Below, one piece after another: positions 45,982-59,752 of a stretch of DNA of 64,000 nt. Source of the DNA: Cristatella mucedo (Eukaryota > Bryozoa > Phylactolaemata > Cristatellidae); assembly GCA_009760855.2 (NCBI GenBank), contig WPIO01000192.1:400575-464574 (forward strand). The letters run 5' to 3'. The notes beneath the pieces are model-generated. The model ran no database searches, was not told the DNA's origin, and worked only from the letters and a program-made list of their open reading frames with translations. Each line of letters starts with the position of its first letter. The first letter of the stretch is position 1. The translations under genes and the position numbers were made by a program.

Positions 45982-47704
45982 ATGGCGCTTTCTTTCTGCC
46001 ATCAGCCTTCTTGAATCTACTATTTCTACTTTAGCAATGCTGAGCTTCCCATTTTTCAATTGCCCTTAGTTCGGAAGCATGAACAAATTACAGTTGGCTC
46101 CAAGGTAAACGGAAACAGTGAGCAAGCAAATCTAGCTTACTTCAATTCTAATTAAGGCTTACAGCTGACGTCAACTAACTGATGCTGCCCCAGGTCTCTT
46201 ATCTCTAAATATAAAAAGGTGCTTCAGCCGGTGTTGCCCACAATTCCAGCCAGCTCACCTAATGGTTTGCTGAGCTCTTTTAAATTAATCCCTAATATCA
46301 AGATCGATCCGTTGGTACTGATTTGTTCGGTTCAAGGAATTGTTATAAAAGCATTAGAATCACATTTTCAAATTCCATCTGAGCTTGGCGTACCATGACT
46401 TGGTGTGTGATTTGAAGAATCTTTAGTTCGAAATGTGCTTAAGGATTTATTTGGATAGCTAGCACAAACGAGTTGTATTCAACATGTTAAACGAGATGGT
46501 AAAACCTTGTTGACGACTTTTGAAGCTACCGCTCTAACTGAATAGTCCAAGCATAGGTTAGGCTTCTATTGGTTGACAGAGTAGTTTTAATTTTCAATTT
46601 AGGCTACGGTAGAGCTGGATGGGCTTGGGCGAAGGATTCTAGTGCAACAGCGACAGAGCCAGGACTATTATCTGCTGAGGGGGCATCCGTTACCTGCAGA
46701 ACGATTGTCCATAAGATTTTATCTTGGTGGAGCAGTACCCAAAATAATAAATAAATCAAAACGCAGAGTCATATTATTTATTTTATAGAAAATTGGAAGT
46801 TGCTCGGTGAAATTTAGCTGACTATAAGAGTGACATTGGCGACATTAAGACATAATTTCGCTGCTGGTGATGGTAAGGGCATAGGAGTAGGTCTTGTGCA
46901 GCCGATTTATGCAACACAACTTCATCCATGCACAGCATCAGCATTAACAAATGCAAATATTAAGGTTTGTTGATCTGTCGTTCCAGATCTAACGTTTTAC
47001 CATCAATAGATTTCCCACCAACTGGCTTTGTTATCTAATAATTTGAATTGTCATTGTGTATTCCAACTTCACATACGTCGACATTAGCTCCAGATTGTTG
47101 TATTTAATTATTTCTTGTGCATGCAATTCTAGATATCATGTAGACAGATACACCAGAATATATTCCTAATTTCATTGTTATTTTCTAATATTATACTTCT
47201 GTTACTCATACGTAACGTGTCATTTTAAGTAGTATATCTTCTTAAATTAAATCCTAAAAATCTCTCAATGCCAATTGTAATATTACGACTTGTCAATTCT
47301 ATTGGATAACCTATCTTTATTCTAACAGGATTAAATTTTACGTTAATAATATGTATGCTCTAGTTTAAAAGGGTATTCTAATTGCTCGAGCCAATGACTC
47401 ATTGGAACAGAACAGGGAACATACACTAGTAGTGGAAGTTATTTCTCCACCAAATGAAACGTATCTCCCTAAACACCGCATTTATTGAATTTTGTGCAAA
47501 GACTAATTGAACAAATGACATGCAATCTTGCAAAAACTACAATGGTGACATACACTCTCGTGTGATGTACCAGTAGCTGCAGCGTTGACCGTCAGATGAC
47601 CCGTAAAAGTCATGGTCATATATATCACTGAGACTCAGCCGAATGTGGCTATATTATTAAAGCAACATATTCAATACTAGTCACTCAATACATATGCCGA
47701 ATCT
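45982..47704. other. No recognisable gene
   Basis: AT-rich sequence. The short open frame at 46569-46754 has no recognisable motif. No RNA gene or repeat was recognised. Confidence 0.4.
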
Positions 47705-49532
47705 CTTAAAAGATCTCGTGATTGTTCGCTGTTTAAGCAGTCTTCTTGTTAATGACACCTTAATAATAATAATTAATATTATTATTAATGACACCTTCAA
47801 AATTTAGGTACCTTTTAAACATGACACCTGCATTTCGAGCACTTGGTACTGGTACCAAAACATGCTTTTAACACGATATAAGTAATAAATAGATATCGCA
47901 TGTCTCGTCAGTGGCTCATAGTACTTACATGAATAATCAGCATGACATAACTGTTTGTGATGTTTTAGGTTCAACGTGTGCAGCAGTTGAGTTTGCGAGA
48001 AACGATCCTTCTCAGCAGCAAACTCAATTAATGTATTCATTGGTGTAGATTGCAGGTGTCAAGCAGCCCATATAAAGTTATATAGTCCGGAGACGTTTGG
48101 TAAGTTTATCCGTTTTATCGACAGTTTGAAGACAGCGGCTATGAAAGCAATCATCTATCGGCGACCTGTGAAATTGTCTTTAACAGCTAAGCCTGTTTTA
48201 TACGTTATAAAAGCTATACGTTGCAGAGCATAAGTGTCTATCACATGAGGCATTTATAATTGAAAAGGTCATTTACTATCCATAAAGACCTGACGGCAAG
48301 ATAAGACTGAGCAAGTGCAGCTATTAAGCAGATATCAAGCAGTCAAGCCACATTAGGCCTCGTGGATCTGCTAAAAACTTAACTCTGTACCCGGTAAACA
48401 ACCGAAAGAAGTCAAAGCTCCTTCAGCAAATAAGACACACAGTGCAACATCTGGTGCAACTCTAGAGGACTCTGACGGGTTCCCGTAAGAGAGGACAAAC
48501 CTCTGGAATTTCGTAATTATTAATGCATCCGTCCTAATTAGGAAACGAGCTACAGTGGCCGCATGACTTTTTCCGTAGCCTGGTAAAAGTGGCATTACAC
48601 AAATCTAGACTAGACAGAACCGGGAGCTAGGTAGATATTTCGCGAGACTCAACGGCATTTAGTTTTTAATATTTTACCTGGATCAGATGAAACGGCGGAA
48701 TGAGGACTTAGTCTTATTAATGAAATTTTCAAAATTTAAGCGGTGGTCGGAACCAACATCTGAATCTGAATCTAGAGCACATGGTAGCATTCAGACAACA
48801 GCAAAAAATTTAGGAAGAGCCAAGTCGTATAGTCCAGGTAAACGCTTGGGGAGTCCAAGTAGGACAGATTTATTGGTTTTTTATATATCACAAATAAATA
48901 TGCTAACGTCCAGAAAGAAAAATCATCAAAGTAATTTTAAAATTATCAACCAGTTATTTCCGCTATGAGCAGTTTGAACCACAAATACATTTCAGTATTG
49001 CGAGCGCTGACGTGATAGCTGATCCCCTAAGCCTCAGTTACCTTTAAACAAGGTTGATCCGAAATCCAAAAAGGCAAACAACAGAAAATTGATCCTTTCA
49101 AATGTCATTATTAGACTGGTCAGCTCCGTGCTACTTGAACCTAGCAGGATATGAACTTCGCACGCGGGGAAGAAAAGATATTAACTATTCCTTGGCTACG
49201 CCTTGTTCTCATTGTTCAAGCTCGTCAATATGATCAATTCTTAGAGTTCTGCTAGCAGATCCACTATGGCCCTTTAATGAAGCTGAAGTGTTTTTAGCTG
49301 CAGAGCATGGTGTTCAAGGGCTGGAGAGACGGTAATTTCAGTGGGGTAGGAAAAAGCTGAGAATTGTAGCATTACGAATACTCGAGCTGAGTAAAGTGAG
49401 TTGTAGTTAATCGTGAGTTGAAAATGAATTACATGGCCACGTCAAACATTTCGATATTTTTACGTTACAATAGATGGGCTTTTAAATTGTGATACAGTTT
49501 ACAGAGTTTTAGCAATGCAAAGACACGATTTT
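47705..49532 (-). mobile_element. Block C, copy 2 (LINE-derived)
   Basis: Matches 35310-37092. On the minus strand, LIITKFQRFVLSYGNPSESSR (48595-48371) is the same LINE segment as in copy 1. Only this copy contains the AAT-rich palindromic insertion at 47762-47784. Confidence 0.65.
47749..47797. repeat. Palindromic AT insertion flanked by a 13-bp direct repeat
   Basis: TTAATGACACCTT occurs at 47749-47761 and again at 47785-47797. Between and overlapping them lies AATAATAATA, ATTAA, TATTATTATT, a 10-bp inverted repeat. Block C copy 1 has a single (diverged) copy of the flank at about 35333 without the insertion. Confidence 0.85.
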
Positions 49533-49559
49533 CCAGAAAGGTTATTCAGGCTGCAGGCT

Positions 49560-50745
49560 TACCGTAAAGCGCGGGCGGCCTAGGCTGAGCCAAAACGTAT
49601 GTAAATGATCACAGAGATAAGTATCGCCATACTGCACGTTATTAGCATATGTAATAGTCTTATTAAGCTTATTATAGCTTTTTCCAGCAGTAGGGTACTG
49701 ATGAAGTATAGCAGCTTTTAATGAGCCAGAGCAGGAGCCTTTACCTTCAAAGCGTAAACGGCCGCAGTCTCTCAGTTTGCTAGACCGGTGACTTGCTATA
49801 TCATTGACTAGACCAGAGTTGAAAGAACTATATCAATTTACACTCTATGAAGTACAAAAAGTACAAAAAAAGTACAAAACTTATTTCTTTGAACCAGCTG
49901 GTTGGAATGCTGCACAATACTGTAGAAGTGCATTGAGACAGCTTTGGTGTTAGCCTGTATTTTTATTATTAGCCCAAGGTTAGGAAATCATTGTTACTGT
50001 TTTCCTAATTTGTACAGCATAATGTAAAAACAAGATGACGTTGAACGGGGTATCAACAAAAATTAACTGGTTTTGAAGAACGGGGGGGGGGGGAGGTTGC
50101 TTCTGCTCCTAAGTAGTCCGTCAGCACACAAATATAGCTACGTACATAAATATATCGGCGATGATTGGTGCAACCCGATACATTCGTAAACGAAGAGTCT
50201 AGCTTTACACGACTGTTAAGAGTTGTCAGTAGGTATAACCTAACACTTTCAACACCACATAACTGGAACATTTATAAACGGTTTCAGCTTCGTCCCTGAA
50301 GTTAGCTAAGAGCACGGCATTAAGGTGATACTCTTGTGGCGACTAAGGTGGTAGTCCCACCCGGATCACAACCGATTCAGTCTACACGCTCAGAATTTTG
50401 ATTAAAGGAATTGACGTGTAAATTTAGCACTCCTGGACTCAGACGTACCTACAGTGGTGTAACACGGCACCTACACAAAGAGCCATATTCCAACGAGTGA
50501 GCAACATGGACATGACGACCTATTTTGGACAGCGACGAGTGTTTACAAACATCTATTACTAGCAGCTTCTTAAAACGGCATCCGTACGTTGATGGAGTTC
50601 TTTTTCATTGCCCGAGTTCATTTCTAAAGCTCAAAATATTACGTTTAACTTGCAAATAATTCACTTTTTAATTTTGTCTCGATATACTACAGAGACGATC
50701 AACCTTTAACCAATAAATTTGACCTCTGCAAATTTGTAAGTGAAG
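49560..50745 (+). repeat. Segmental duplication block B, copy 2
   Basis: Matches 33640-34808. It contains a tandem GTACAAAA-type repeat (49850-49880) and a run of 12 G at 50082-50093; neither is present in copy 1. No gene was recognised. Confidence 0.75.
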
Positions 50746-51214
50746 AGACTTTTCTCCAGCTGGGAATTGAGGGTTATAGTTATGCTAAGGTGGGACGGTT
50801 TAAGAAGATTAGTTACTGGTTAGAAGTTATTTCAATAGAAAAATCTTAGCCTAATTCCTTCTTATAATACGTTTACCACAAGCTGAATTCTTCCTAAGCC
50901 AACAAAGTAAAATCGCAGAGAAATTAGATAAATGTTTTTTTTTGAAGCCTATGTATTGGCTGTCGTTTTTGAATTTTCTTTAGTCGTCTCCATAACTGAC
51001 AGCCGTCCACCTAAAATTTACGTATCTAATCCTTTTAAGAAACACGCGGGTTTACCTAACTTATAAGATATCTATGTTAAACCCCAATCGAAATTTATTT
51101 TCCTATTTTGCTGCATTGCAATTGATTAACGAATTTCAAGTAACATGACCACGCTCTTTCTAACATATTTTTCTTATCGGTGAGTTTCGAGGAGAACTCA
51201 TCGTAGTATACAAT
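50746..51214. other. No recognisable gene
   Basis: Unique spacer between block B and block D copy 2. Confidence 0.4.
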
Positions 51215-53070
51215 GTAATATTTCCGCTGTCGTACGGAGAAACTATATTCGAACATCATTTAAGACATTTAGAAAAGTGGCTTTAGAAAGATATCAATAC
51301 TAGTCTTAACTTATTCAAAAGCTTTCCCAAGGAGCTATATGTTGATAAATTAATTGCAACGTGGATCTTACTTGGATCTGCAGCTATCCAAGTGCTTTGG
51401 ACGCCTTACCTAGAGGCCTACCGGTGCTACAATTGCGTGCTAAAGCTCCTTGTTAGCTGAGGTTTCTGCCGCAGCTGGCTCGTGATTACCTAGCATGTTT
51501 TTCAAGACAATTGTTAGTTAACAGCTAGCGAAACTGCTCATGCTTCATAATTCTGCTATTATTTCTTGGTCTGCTATAAATCATAGCACTGGTAGACTGT
51601 CAACGCTATCCTTTCATATTTATATTCCAGTAACTAGCAATTTGCTCCAATTTCAAATTTTGCAGCATGTCAAAAGTGGGAACCACTTCTTTGGCACATA
51701 ATAAAGCTCCCAAAAATCAAAACTGAAGTGGTTAATGAACCAACATTTCATCATGCATACATGAATCATATTTTATAATAAAATGGTTGGGTGACTGGCA
51801 AACTCTTCATTAGAGCCCCTTCAGTAAGTAGAACCCATTTCTAAAGCCCTTTAAGCAATATTTAAGCGTGGCGCCCTTCGTCTGAGTCAGCTACATCTGG
51901 CGGGGCATTAGTCATCGGCGTTTAGAGCTTTCCTGATACTCGCTCTAACGTCTAATGATCGGTCTGCTTACCGCTTCAGCTTGAATCACATATACCAAGA
52001 AACGTTCACACTAGTTGCACGTGATACGGGTAGGTAGTCGACGTGTTTTTTGCGTCACCTAAAATTTAGAGTAGCAACGTGGCTTTCGCATTATTATTTT
52101 TACATTACAGGCTCTATAGAGCATAGAATACGTCGCACTGGCGGTAAGAAAACTGCCGTGATTACAGAGTGTACACTATTTATCTGCTGAGAAGGTAACC
52201 TTCGATTAAGACATCGCTTAGTGCCTGGAGAAAACCGATCGTGCACCGCAATTTCGGTCTATTAAAACACATTCAATTAACCAGACGTATCGTTATTACG
52301 TTAAGTATATTATCCTTTCATGAGCATGCACTAGCCAAAAATGATCTTTTCAGACAAACATGACTAATCACAAAAGAAGATGCCCTAGGCAGCACCTTTT
52401 TGTGAACCACGGTTAGCATCGTGCATTGACGGACATGGGAGTATGAACACGTATCCCATAGAATAAAATTCGATTAAAGGACAAAAAACGTTTAGCAGAG
52501 CAAGTTATCTCCGGAGATTAAAAGAGTCGACAAGTGCAGAGGAAAGTGATAAAAATTACCAAAGTTTCACTGCTTTCCATCCAAAATTCCAATCGTGTAA
52601 TCATGACATCTTACTATATTGGCTGAGATATGATGATGACGATTGTTTGGATAGTAGTAGTTAACACCTACGAGATTATTGTTTAGGAAACTTTGGTAAA
52701 GGTCATGTAACGCTTGATTGACTTGATGAGATCTGGCAGCGTCTTTGAAAACACATGTGAAGACCTGCCATAGTGTGCACAAGTTTCTGGCAATGGAAAT
52801 ATGTTATTAGGAATCCCGAATAAAGTTGATATCAGACTGTTTTGGCAGCTGAAAGATACCATGAAGGTCACTTTCACTGCTGAAGCCAGAACCTTGAACC
52901 TCAGCTGCCGAATTCTAGGTGCAGTGCCAACGCAAGAAGGTAGTAATAATAACAAAAATAGTAATGTCAATAATTCGATATATCTTCAATCTCCATAGCC
53001 TTAGAGACTCCAGTCTCTATATAGACACGTTATGCTTGCCTCTAAGGAAACACTATCTAATTGTAGGGGT
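51215..53070 (+). repeat. Segmental duplication block D, copy 2
   Basis: Matches 37093-39130 without the SINE. The minus strand keeps an open frame of 71 codons at 52782-52567 (with FKDAARSHQVNQALHDLYQ) that is broken in copy 1. The protein is not recognised; it may belong to a transposable element. Confidence 0.75.
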
Positions 53071-56000
53071 ACTATGCTTGATAAAAAACAAGAATAATAT
53101 GGCTAGGGGTGTCAGGCACAAGGTCAGCATGCAAGGATAGCTAGGGCCAGAAGGCACGTTGTCAGCACACATAAGCACACACAGGACGAAGCATAGAAAG
53201 CAGCTAATAAATGCTATGATAAATAGCCACGTTTTTAGTTTTTTAATGTGGTAAAGTCAGTAGATGTCGTCGCGTAAGTCGGGAGTAATTTCTGGGCTTT
53301 GGGTGCATACGAACTAATGAGACTTCCTCTGAATAATTTCAGTTTGTAGAAGGTATAGAAAAACAAATACCTTTCAAAAAGCAGGTAGTACGAAACTGGT
53401 GGGGAGGGATCAGATAGTTATCCTGGAGCCAAACAGTGAAGGGACTTAAAAGTGAGTGACAAACCTTTGAAGTCAAGGTTGCTTGCCTGGGAGCCAGTAC
53501 GGGATGGCGAGAAGTGGTATGTAACAACTGCGAAGCTCACGACAGCTTAGCTGAGCTGCAGAGTTCGTGCCTGCTAAAAGCAGCTTATTTCACAGACCGG
53601 TAGACCAGCAAACAGTGAGTCATATCATTGAGGACCAGATGACACAGATGTATTAAAAATTTAGATGCTGTATCCCTGTCTAAATTCCAAATTAAACTAA
53701 TGTTATTTCGCTGAATGTTGGCAGACTAAACTGTGGAGCTGATTTGGTCGTTTAACGAAATGGTCACTTTGGAAAGTGAAACGTAGATTTCGTGCAAGTT
53801 CAGATGGAGGTATGTGACCAGAACCAAATGTGAGCAATAGAATTTCAAGCTTCTGGATCAAACTTGCTTTAGCGATAACTAATAAATTGGTTTTATCGTT
53901 ATTAAATTAAAGAAAGTTAGCTGCCGTCTATTTGCCTATGTCATCAATAGGTGCTGCAAGGGAATTGAGAAAAGTCGATGTGCTGGAGACGTGGGGGCGA
54001 TACAAGAATAGGTACAAATGTGTGTCATCTGGATAGACGTGATTGCCTAGAGCATATGCATAGCTTTCAAAACGGTAAAGAAGCGTATAAACCGTAAGGG
54101 AATAGGACCAAGCACAAAGCCCTGATTTGCTCCATATTTCAGTGGTTACTCGGATAAGCTTTGTCCGCTCCTGTCAAAACTCTGCTGTGTCCCACTATGA
54201 GACTACCTGAACCATTGCAGTGCAGTTTCAGTGATGCCCAGGTGTGATGAGAGGCCCTTAAGAAGACTCAGTGGTACCAAAAGCTGTGAAAAGATCGAGG
54301 AAAACAAGCAGAGATACTCTACCTGAGTCTGCATTCTGGAGTAGATCGTTATACATCCAAAGCAATGCTGACTTTGAAGAGCGATTAGCCCAGAAACCAG
54401 ACTGGATCTTAGCAGCAGACTTTGAAGTTTTTAATACACGAGTTCAGCTGGTCAGTCATGACTCGTGCACGCCTCTTTAATAGAAGAGCTAAAAAGGAGA
54501 TTTGGCTAAAGTTTCTCAATTTATCTTGGTTATTATTGCTTAATTGGGTTTCGGCCTCACTGCAGCCTTTTTGAAAAGTGATGGACATTTCCCAGGGCCA
54601 ACTACATATTTACGATGTTAGTTATGCACTGAAAAGGCAGATTAATGTATATTAGTAGCTGGACTGTGGGAATATAGTCTAAATGATTAGTTTTTGGCTT
54701 TGATTGGGATATCAACTACACGACGAGATCACTAGTGAGCTACTTCAATGCAGACATTGAGGTGGTGAATGGAATTAAGGGACTGGATTCCAGTGGAATA
54801 CTGTTGTCATTGGAATGACCTCCTTATCTTGTGTATTTTCTTGTCAACGAAGCTAGAGCAGCGATCACCTGGATCATAACAGGAATGGCTAGGTAAGGTG
54901 CTAGTCAGGAACTGATTAAGAAGATAGTTGATAGTCAATAGTAGCATTTAGTAATTGTGAATCTGCGATTCAGAAATTATTTTACAGAAGCTAGACCTGG
55001 CATTTGCTAGGATCCATTAGTACGACCAACATTAGTATTCATATGCCTGTCGATGGACAGTCGGTTCCGATGTTTTGTTTGTTTTTTCAAGCTTGTGCTC
55101 AGTGGACCTTGCTAGGCTAATGCCTGTGGTAAACCATAGGCCATCTGAGCAAGGGCATACAATACCCTTAGTCGGAGGTGCAAACTCGTCGAGCATGTCT
55201 ACGAGTCTCGTAATGTAGCAATCTAGCAATGATCACAGATGGGAAGGGTGATTGAGCAGCAGAGGCGAGGCAGAAGTTCTTGCACGAACAGCTTCGATGT
55301 CAAGGGTCTAGAGGTTTCGCGATTCACATGTGATTTTAGATGAGGAGGATGACGAAGAGGAGGGCAAGGAAGGGGGCGCCTATTGCAGACTGAATGAGAT
55401 TTCTATATGGTCACTGTAGAAGAATTTGGTATAGATTGGTGATGATTTATAACATTTGCATACCAAATCTTGGTCGAGTGAGTGACCATTGATGTCAGTG
55501 GGGCCATGCACGTGAGCCAAAAGAAAAAATGAGTCAGTCTATGCACAAAATTCAGTGTTGAAGGCACGACATAAGTTATCAAAGTGAATGCCGAATACAC
55601 CGGAATCGAGGAAAGGTCAATTTCTTGCAAAGTCAATCGAAACGAAATCAGTGAAATCTGAGATTAAAGAGGACTTGGTACCTAGTGGGCGATAGACTAC
55701 TGCCACCAACAGTAGCTTGTTTTCGGGTGAAATATAGACAACAAATTTTAAAGTCTGATTTGAAGGTACTGCTAGCGGCTTGAAACGGAAGTTCAAACTT
55801 GCGAAAAGGGTGATTCCGCCACCAGCTCTGGATGCAGGGGTGTGAAAGAAGGTTAGGCCAGGCGGCCATGTGTCTTTAATGGTCAAACAGTTTACTAATG
55901 TTACCTAAGTTTAATTCAAGGCTTGCAGGTCAAGGCATATTCTCGATTCGTGGGGGCTAAGGATAGCGATATATTTCACATTGAGCAGGATTCTCCAAAT

Positions 56001-56210
56001 AAGCCTTGAAATCACTCGCCGGAGTTATAGAAAACCGGAGGAGTGCTATTCTTGGAAGAATCGCTGTAACACTTGTGGGTGAACGTTCGTAGCAGTTTGA
56101 GACAGTGCTATGGATGCCAGATGAATGGATACTTAGGCCAAAGCTTCTGCCAAATAAGCTGCCTCTCAGTTTGCGGCAGCCGATGTTCACTCCGAGAAGC
56201 ATTTCTTTTG
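53071..56210 (-). mobile_element. Most complete LINE (L2/CR1-like) in the window
   Basis: On the minus strand, from high to low coordinates: an N-terminal stretch with CRKLRGSLFG (56202-55957). The apurinic-type endonuclease follows, with TFFHTPASRAGGGITLFASL and LLLVAVVYRPLG, LISDFTDFVS (55886-55617), and its C-terminal end in frame pieces to about 55403. Next is the linker with FTTGISLARS and TVHRQAY (55229-55032), a reverse transcriptase relic with LLQNADSGRVSLLVFLDLF (about 54350-54270), and the 3' region near 53090-53300 shared with other copies. Many stops and frameshifts make it inactive. L2/CR1 proteins combine exactly these two enzyme domains: the endonuclease nicks the target and the reverse transcriptase copies the RNA there. 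Confidence 0.8.
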
Positions 56211-58869
56211 TTAATGCATAGCCTGTTAATCTTACAAACAGGAATATGATTTAGGAGTGCATTTCAGCTACGACAAAAAAGTGATACTATTTATGCACGA
56301 TCATAACTGGTCTTCAGGCTACTCGCCACCAGCATATCAAAAGACTGCTGCCGGCACGGCAGACCCAGCCCAAAGCGATAAGTATTTAGATGTCCTTAAC
56401 CACATGATTTCCTATGCACCACACTCAAAAGACAGACAAAAGAGCTTTAGGCAGGTCTTAACAGTATTATTGTTTGTGTGCAATGTTAGTAAAAACTTTG
56501 GTTTTCGGAAAATAATTAGCCATGGTACAACTCTAGTAGTGCTAAGTGTTGAGAGGCTTGAAATGTTGGTGCCGGAGGCTGGCACTGCCATTTTACCATT
56601 TAGGTGTTTCAATTTTCAAATCTCTCAAGTAACTCGCACAATTAGGAAGTCGGTTTAGTCTGTCTTTAATTTGAGAATTTTTGATGTCATCCATATATGG
56701 ACGTCGGCACTGCTTTCAGGAAGAGGATGTCACCACTGACCTCGTTATGCTGGTAATTTGGACAGAGTCAATGCTTATGTATGGCTGTGATGGATCAGTG
56801 TGATGCAAAAGCACTACCGATACCTCACTCGAAATAGTCTTTCGGCTATTGCCCCTGTTAGAAAAGTATTTAGAGCACGTAACAACAATAAGTTCAATTT
56901 AAGGCCGTAAAAATAGTGCCATATTGCTATGCCCTAATACATACCGTGTATTGGTGTAATGTCCTTGTAACTCCTAACCGATTAGCATCGTTAGTTTTAG
57001 CAGTTTTTTCTAATGAAAAATTGCATTTATTAGCTTGAGAGATCACCTAGCTGCCATCACTTTGGATCGTAATTTAATCCTTTACTTTAAGAGTGAAAAT
57101 TAATTAAAATCCATAATCGCTAAGGTTATTCCAAAGCCTCACTTGTGCAGTGACAGAAGAGTCTTTGAAGCCTGTTCCGCTAGATATCTTCAAAAAACGG
57201 CTAAGAGATGAAAATTCATGGTCAATCTCTGTATAAATATAAAGGTAGTGAAGACTTACCACCATACCCCGGCGTTTTGACTGGGGTAGGTTAAAGGTAC
57301 GGCATTCATCTACTGAAAACACAGAGAGCCTAGAAACTGGCCATCTCTGGGTTGATCTTCAAGCTTAAAATTGATCTAATCTAGTAGCAGAAAATTACGC
57401 ACAGAAAAGAATTGAATAAATAAAAAGAAGCTTGACTAATAGCTGGTCACGGTATTTATATTACTATTAATCAAAAAATGCACAGCATTGTAATGTGTTT
57501 GTAGAATTGTCGTGAATTCAATCTTTGGGATGCTTAAAGCAAAAAGTGTTTTTCTTGGAAAAGGACACAAACAATATTTTTTCAATAATTAATTGTTTAG
57601 CTACCCGGTAGCTCACTCTTGTTATTCGAGAAGTGTGATGTTTTTTGGGATCAGGTCTTCCCATAACATCACACAATTTTTGGGAAACACAGATATATGG
57701 ATCTGGCAGTTAACAATACAATGGGCTCTCCTTAAACCGCAAAAAGTTAAATCATTGCCAATCTCTCCTACGCTTCTCCGAATGTCTGCCAGCTACTTGT
57801 TACAATTATACGGAAATTTAAGTGCATCACTGTATAGCTTCACCCTGCTGATCGAGCCAATAAGTGTGATGTGGGTGAACAAACTGTATCCAAATATGCA
57901 ATAGCACATTCTTTATTCAATGCTTAAACTCTGCCGAGTCCGTAGCTTTAGATTTAGCTAGTGTGTTTCCAATATTAAAACTTTATATCCAGCGATGGGG
58001 ACGCAAAGACGGAAAAATCCGCCAGACCAGAAGATTGGAAAATGTCTAGTGTAATAATTCAATAATAAAGGGCAAAACATAAACTTGCTCTCGGCGACTC
58101 ATCATGAAGCGCCTCAAAATTGCAGATAGCCAATCTAGTACCTTGCATATGGCTCTCTTTTGAGAATTTTTTCTGTAATGCTAACCGTCGCATAATTCAG
58201 AGTGCATACATGAGCACTACCAATAGAACTGGTTTTTTGACCTAATACGACCATCGCAGGAGCAGTGGTCAGTCAGATCCTGTGCAAACCTAGACATTTA
58301 AGCTGCGATCGCCAGGAAATGTACTACAATAATCTGGTATCTTATCGGCAATAATGCTGCTTACTAACTATCCTATTTAGAGTAATTAGCTAGGGATGAT
58401 TAGAATGTGCAACTTTCTTTTTATATTCATCCTAACACCCTGCAGGTTAAACTAAATTCTCACCACAAAAGTACGTGGCCATTTGATTTTTTAACCCTGA
58501 TCTACGAAACGCGTTAGATGGAATAAGTACAAAGACGAACTTACTCGGTTTATAATATCCCAGTGGTAATAATAAAGAAGAGAGAGTAATCGTAAACTAA
58601 TTTAACAAGATTACCGTCTATAACATGATGCCAGTGTTTTTCCAAATCACTATAAGAAGCAATTCATGCTGACCCCACAAAACATGAAACAATAGCATCC
58701 CGTACCATTCATTTACCAGATTAGATTTCGTGCATTTAACGTAACTAAGAAGCGTGTCGACGCAACAGAACAAAAGAAATCCCGTGAGACTTTCCTAGAT
58801 TAAAAAGCCTCCTTCTATGCTGCGACTCTTTTATACAGAGATTTTTAAATGCCTACACAATGGCACATT
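56211..58869. other. No recognisable gene
   Basis: Two open frames exceed 100 codons (56257-56658, beginning ATG-less with HFSYDKKVILFMHD; and 57593-57904). Neither shows a motif, a signal peptide or splice support. The first may cover the untranslated or ORF1 end of the adjacent LINE. Confidence 0.35.
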
Positions 58870-59465
58870 GAATGCTATTATGAATTTTAAATAAGAAAAT
58901 TACGGCATGACATATCTCGTTTGAAGGAAAACCGTGCCAAGTGCCGATGCATGTGGAATTGTGAGAAGCTCATTCCGATCGATGTGCAGTGAGGTTACCA
59001 GCATGCCATGATCCGTGGAGTTGGTATGCAGAGAAAACTCTGTAACGAAGCTATTGCCTGTGTGACTGTCTGCAAACCTGCAAGCATAAAAAAATGCCTA
59101 TCAGGGGCTGTCCGTAATTTTTGGAATGTTCACAGCTGTTTGATAGGTATTAAGTTGGATACTGCAGAGCTGGTTCGGCAAAGTGGTCACACTTCTTATT
59201 CTGACAAAGGTCATGGTGAATGTATTTAAAGGTCCTTTTTGCGGAATTTAGCTCCATGACATATTTGAATCGTCCGTATAAAAGGATTATGTTCTCAGAG
59301 AGTCATGTTGAAATGAATTTGATATATATTTCAATTTATTTTGTACATGTATGTCTTGTGTACAGGATGTCGATATTTGCTTTGGATGATTCACATAGCA
59401 TGGATGGTACGGACAGATACGAAATGAGACCTGGGTATTGCACTCTGAACCATACCTAGCTGCAG
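58870..59465 (+). repeat. Dispersed repeat R, copy 3 (old)
   Basis: Diverged relative of the 826-bp repeat: shared CCATGATCCGTGGAG (58998), a TATAAAAGG box at about 59276 inside GAATCGTCCGTATAAAAGGAT, and a TGTACAG acceptor-like site (59361). After that site it diverges, reading open from GATGTCGATATTTGC to TAG at about 59459 (ends RPGYCTLNHT). The TATA region is the best-conserved part across all three copies. Confidence 0.6.
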
Positions 59466-59589
59466 CATGAAGGTAATAGCTAGCACAGTTTTGAATAGAG
59501 CACTCTCTCCTCAAACGGCTTGCGGTTCGTAATTGGTAGTTTACTAGTAACTTCATCTCACGCAAGAGAAAGTAAGTGATCTGGCAACG

Positions 59590-59752
59590 AAATGTTTGTG
59601 CCCAGGGTAATGCTCCTGGTCACGGGCAATGTGGCCTAATAAGGGCTTGGTCTTAAGACCATTTGCCGTTATTCGATGAATAGCCATCCCAAGCCGAATA
59701 AGATGTTCCTCAAAGCTTCGTTAAAAGACCAATATGTCATCAATGTAAATAA
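59590..59752 (-). mobile_element. Ty3/Gypsy reverse transcriptase relic, second copy
   Basis: Aligns with 29945-30110: shared GGTCACxGGCAATG, CCGAATAAG and TCATCAATGTAAAT. It is more decayed than the first copy; the YIDD region is still visible in the minus-strand sequence, but the frame is broken. Confidence 0.55.
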
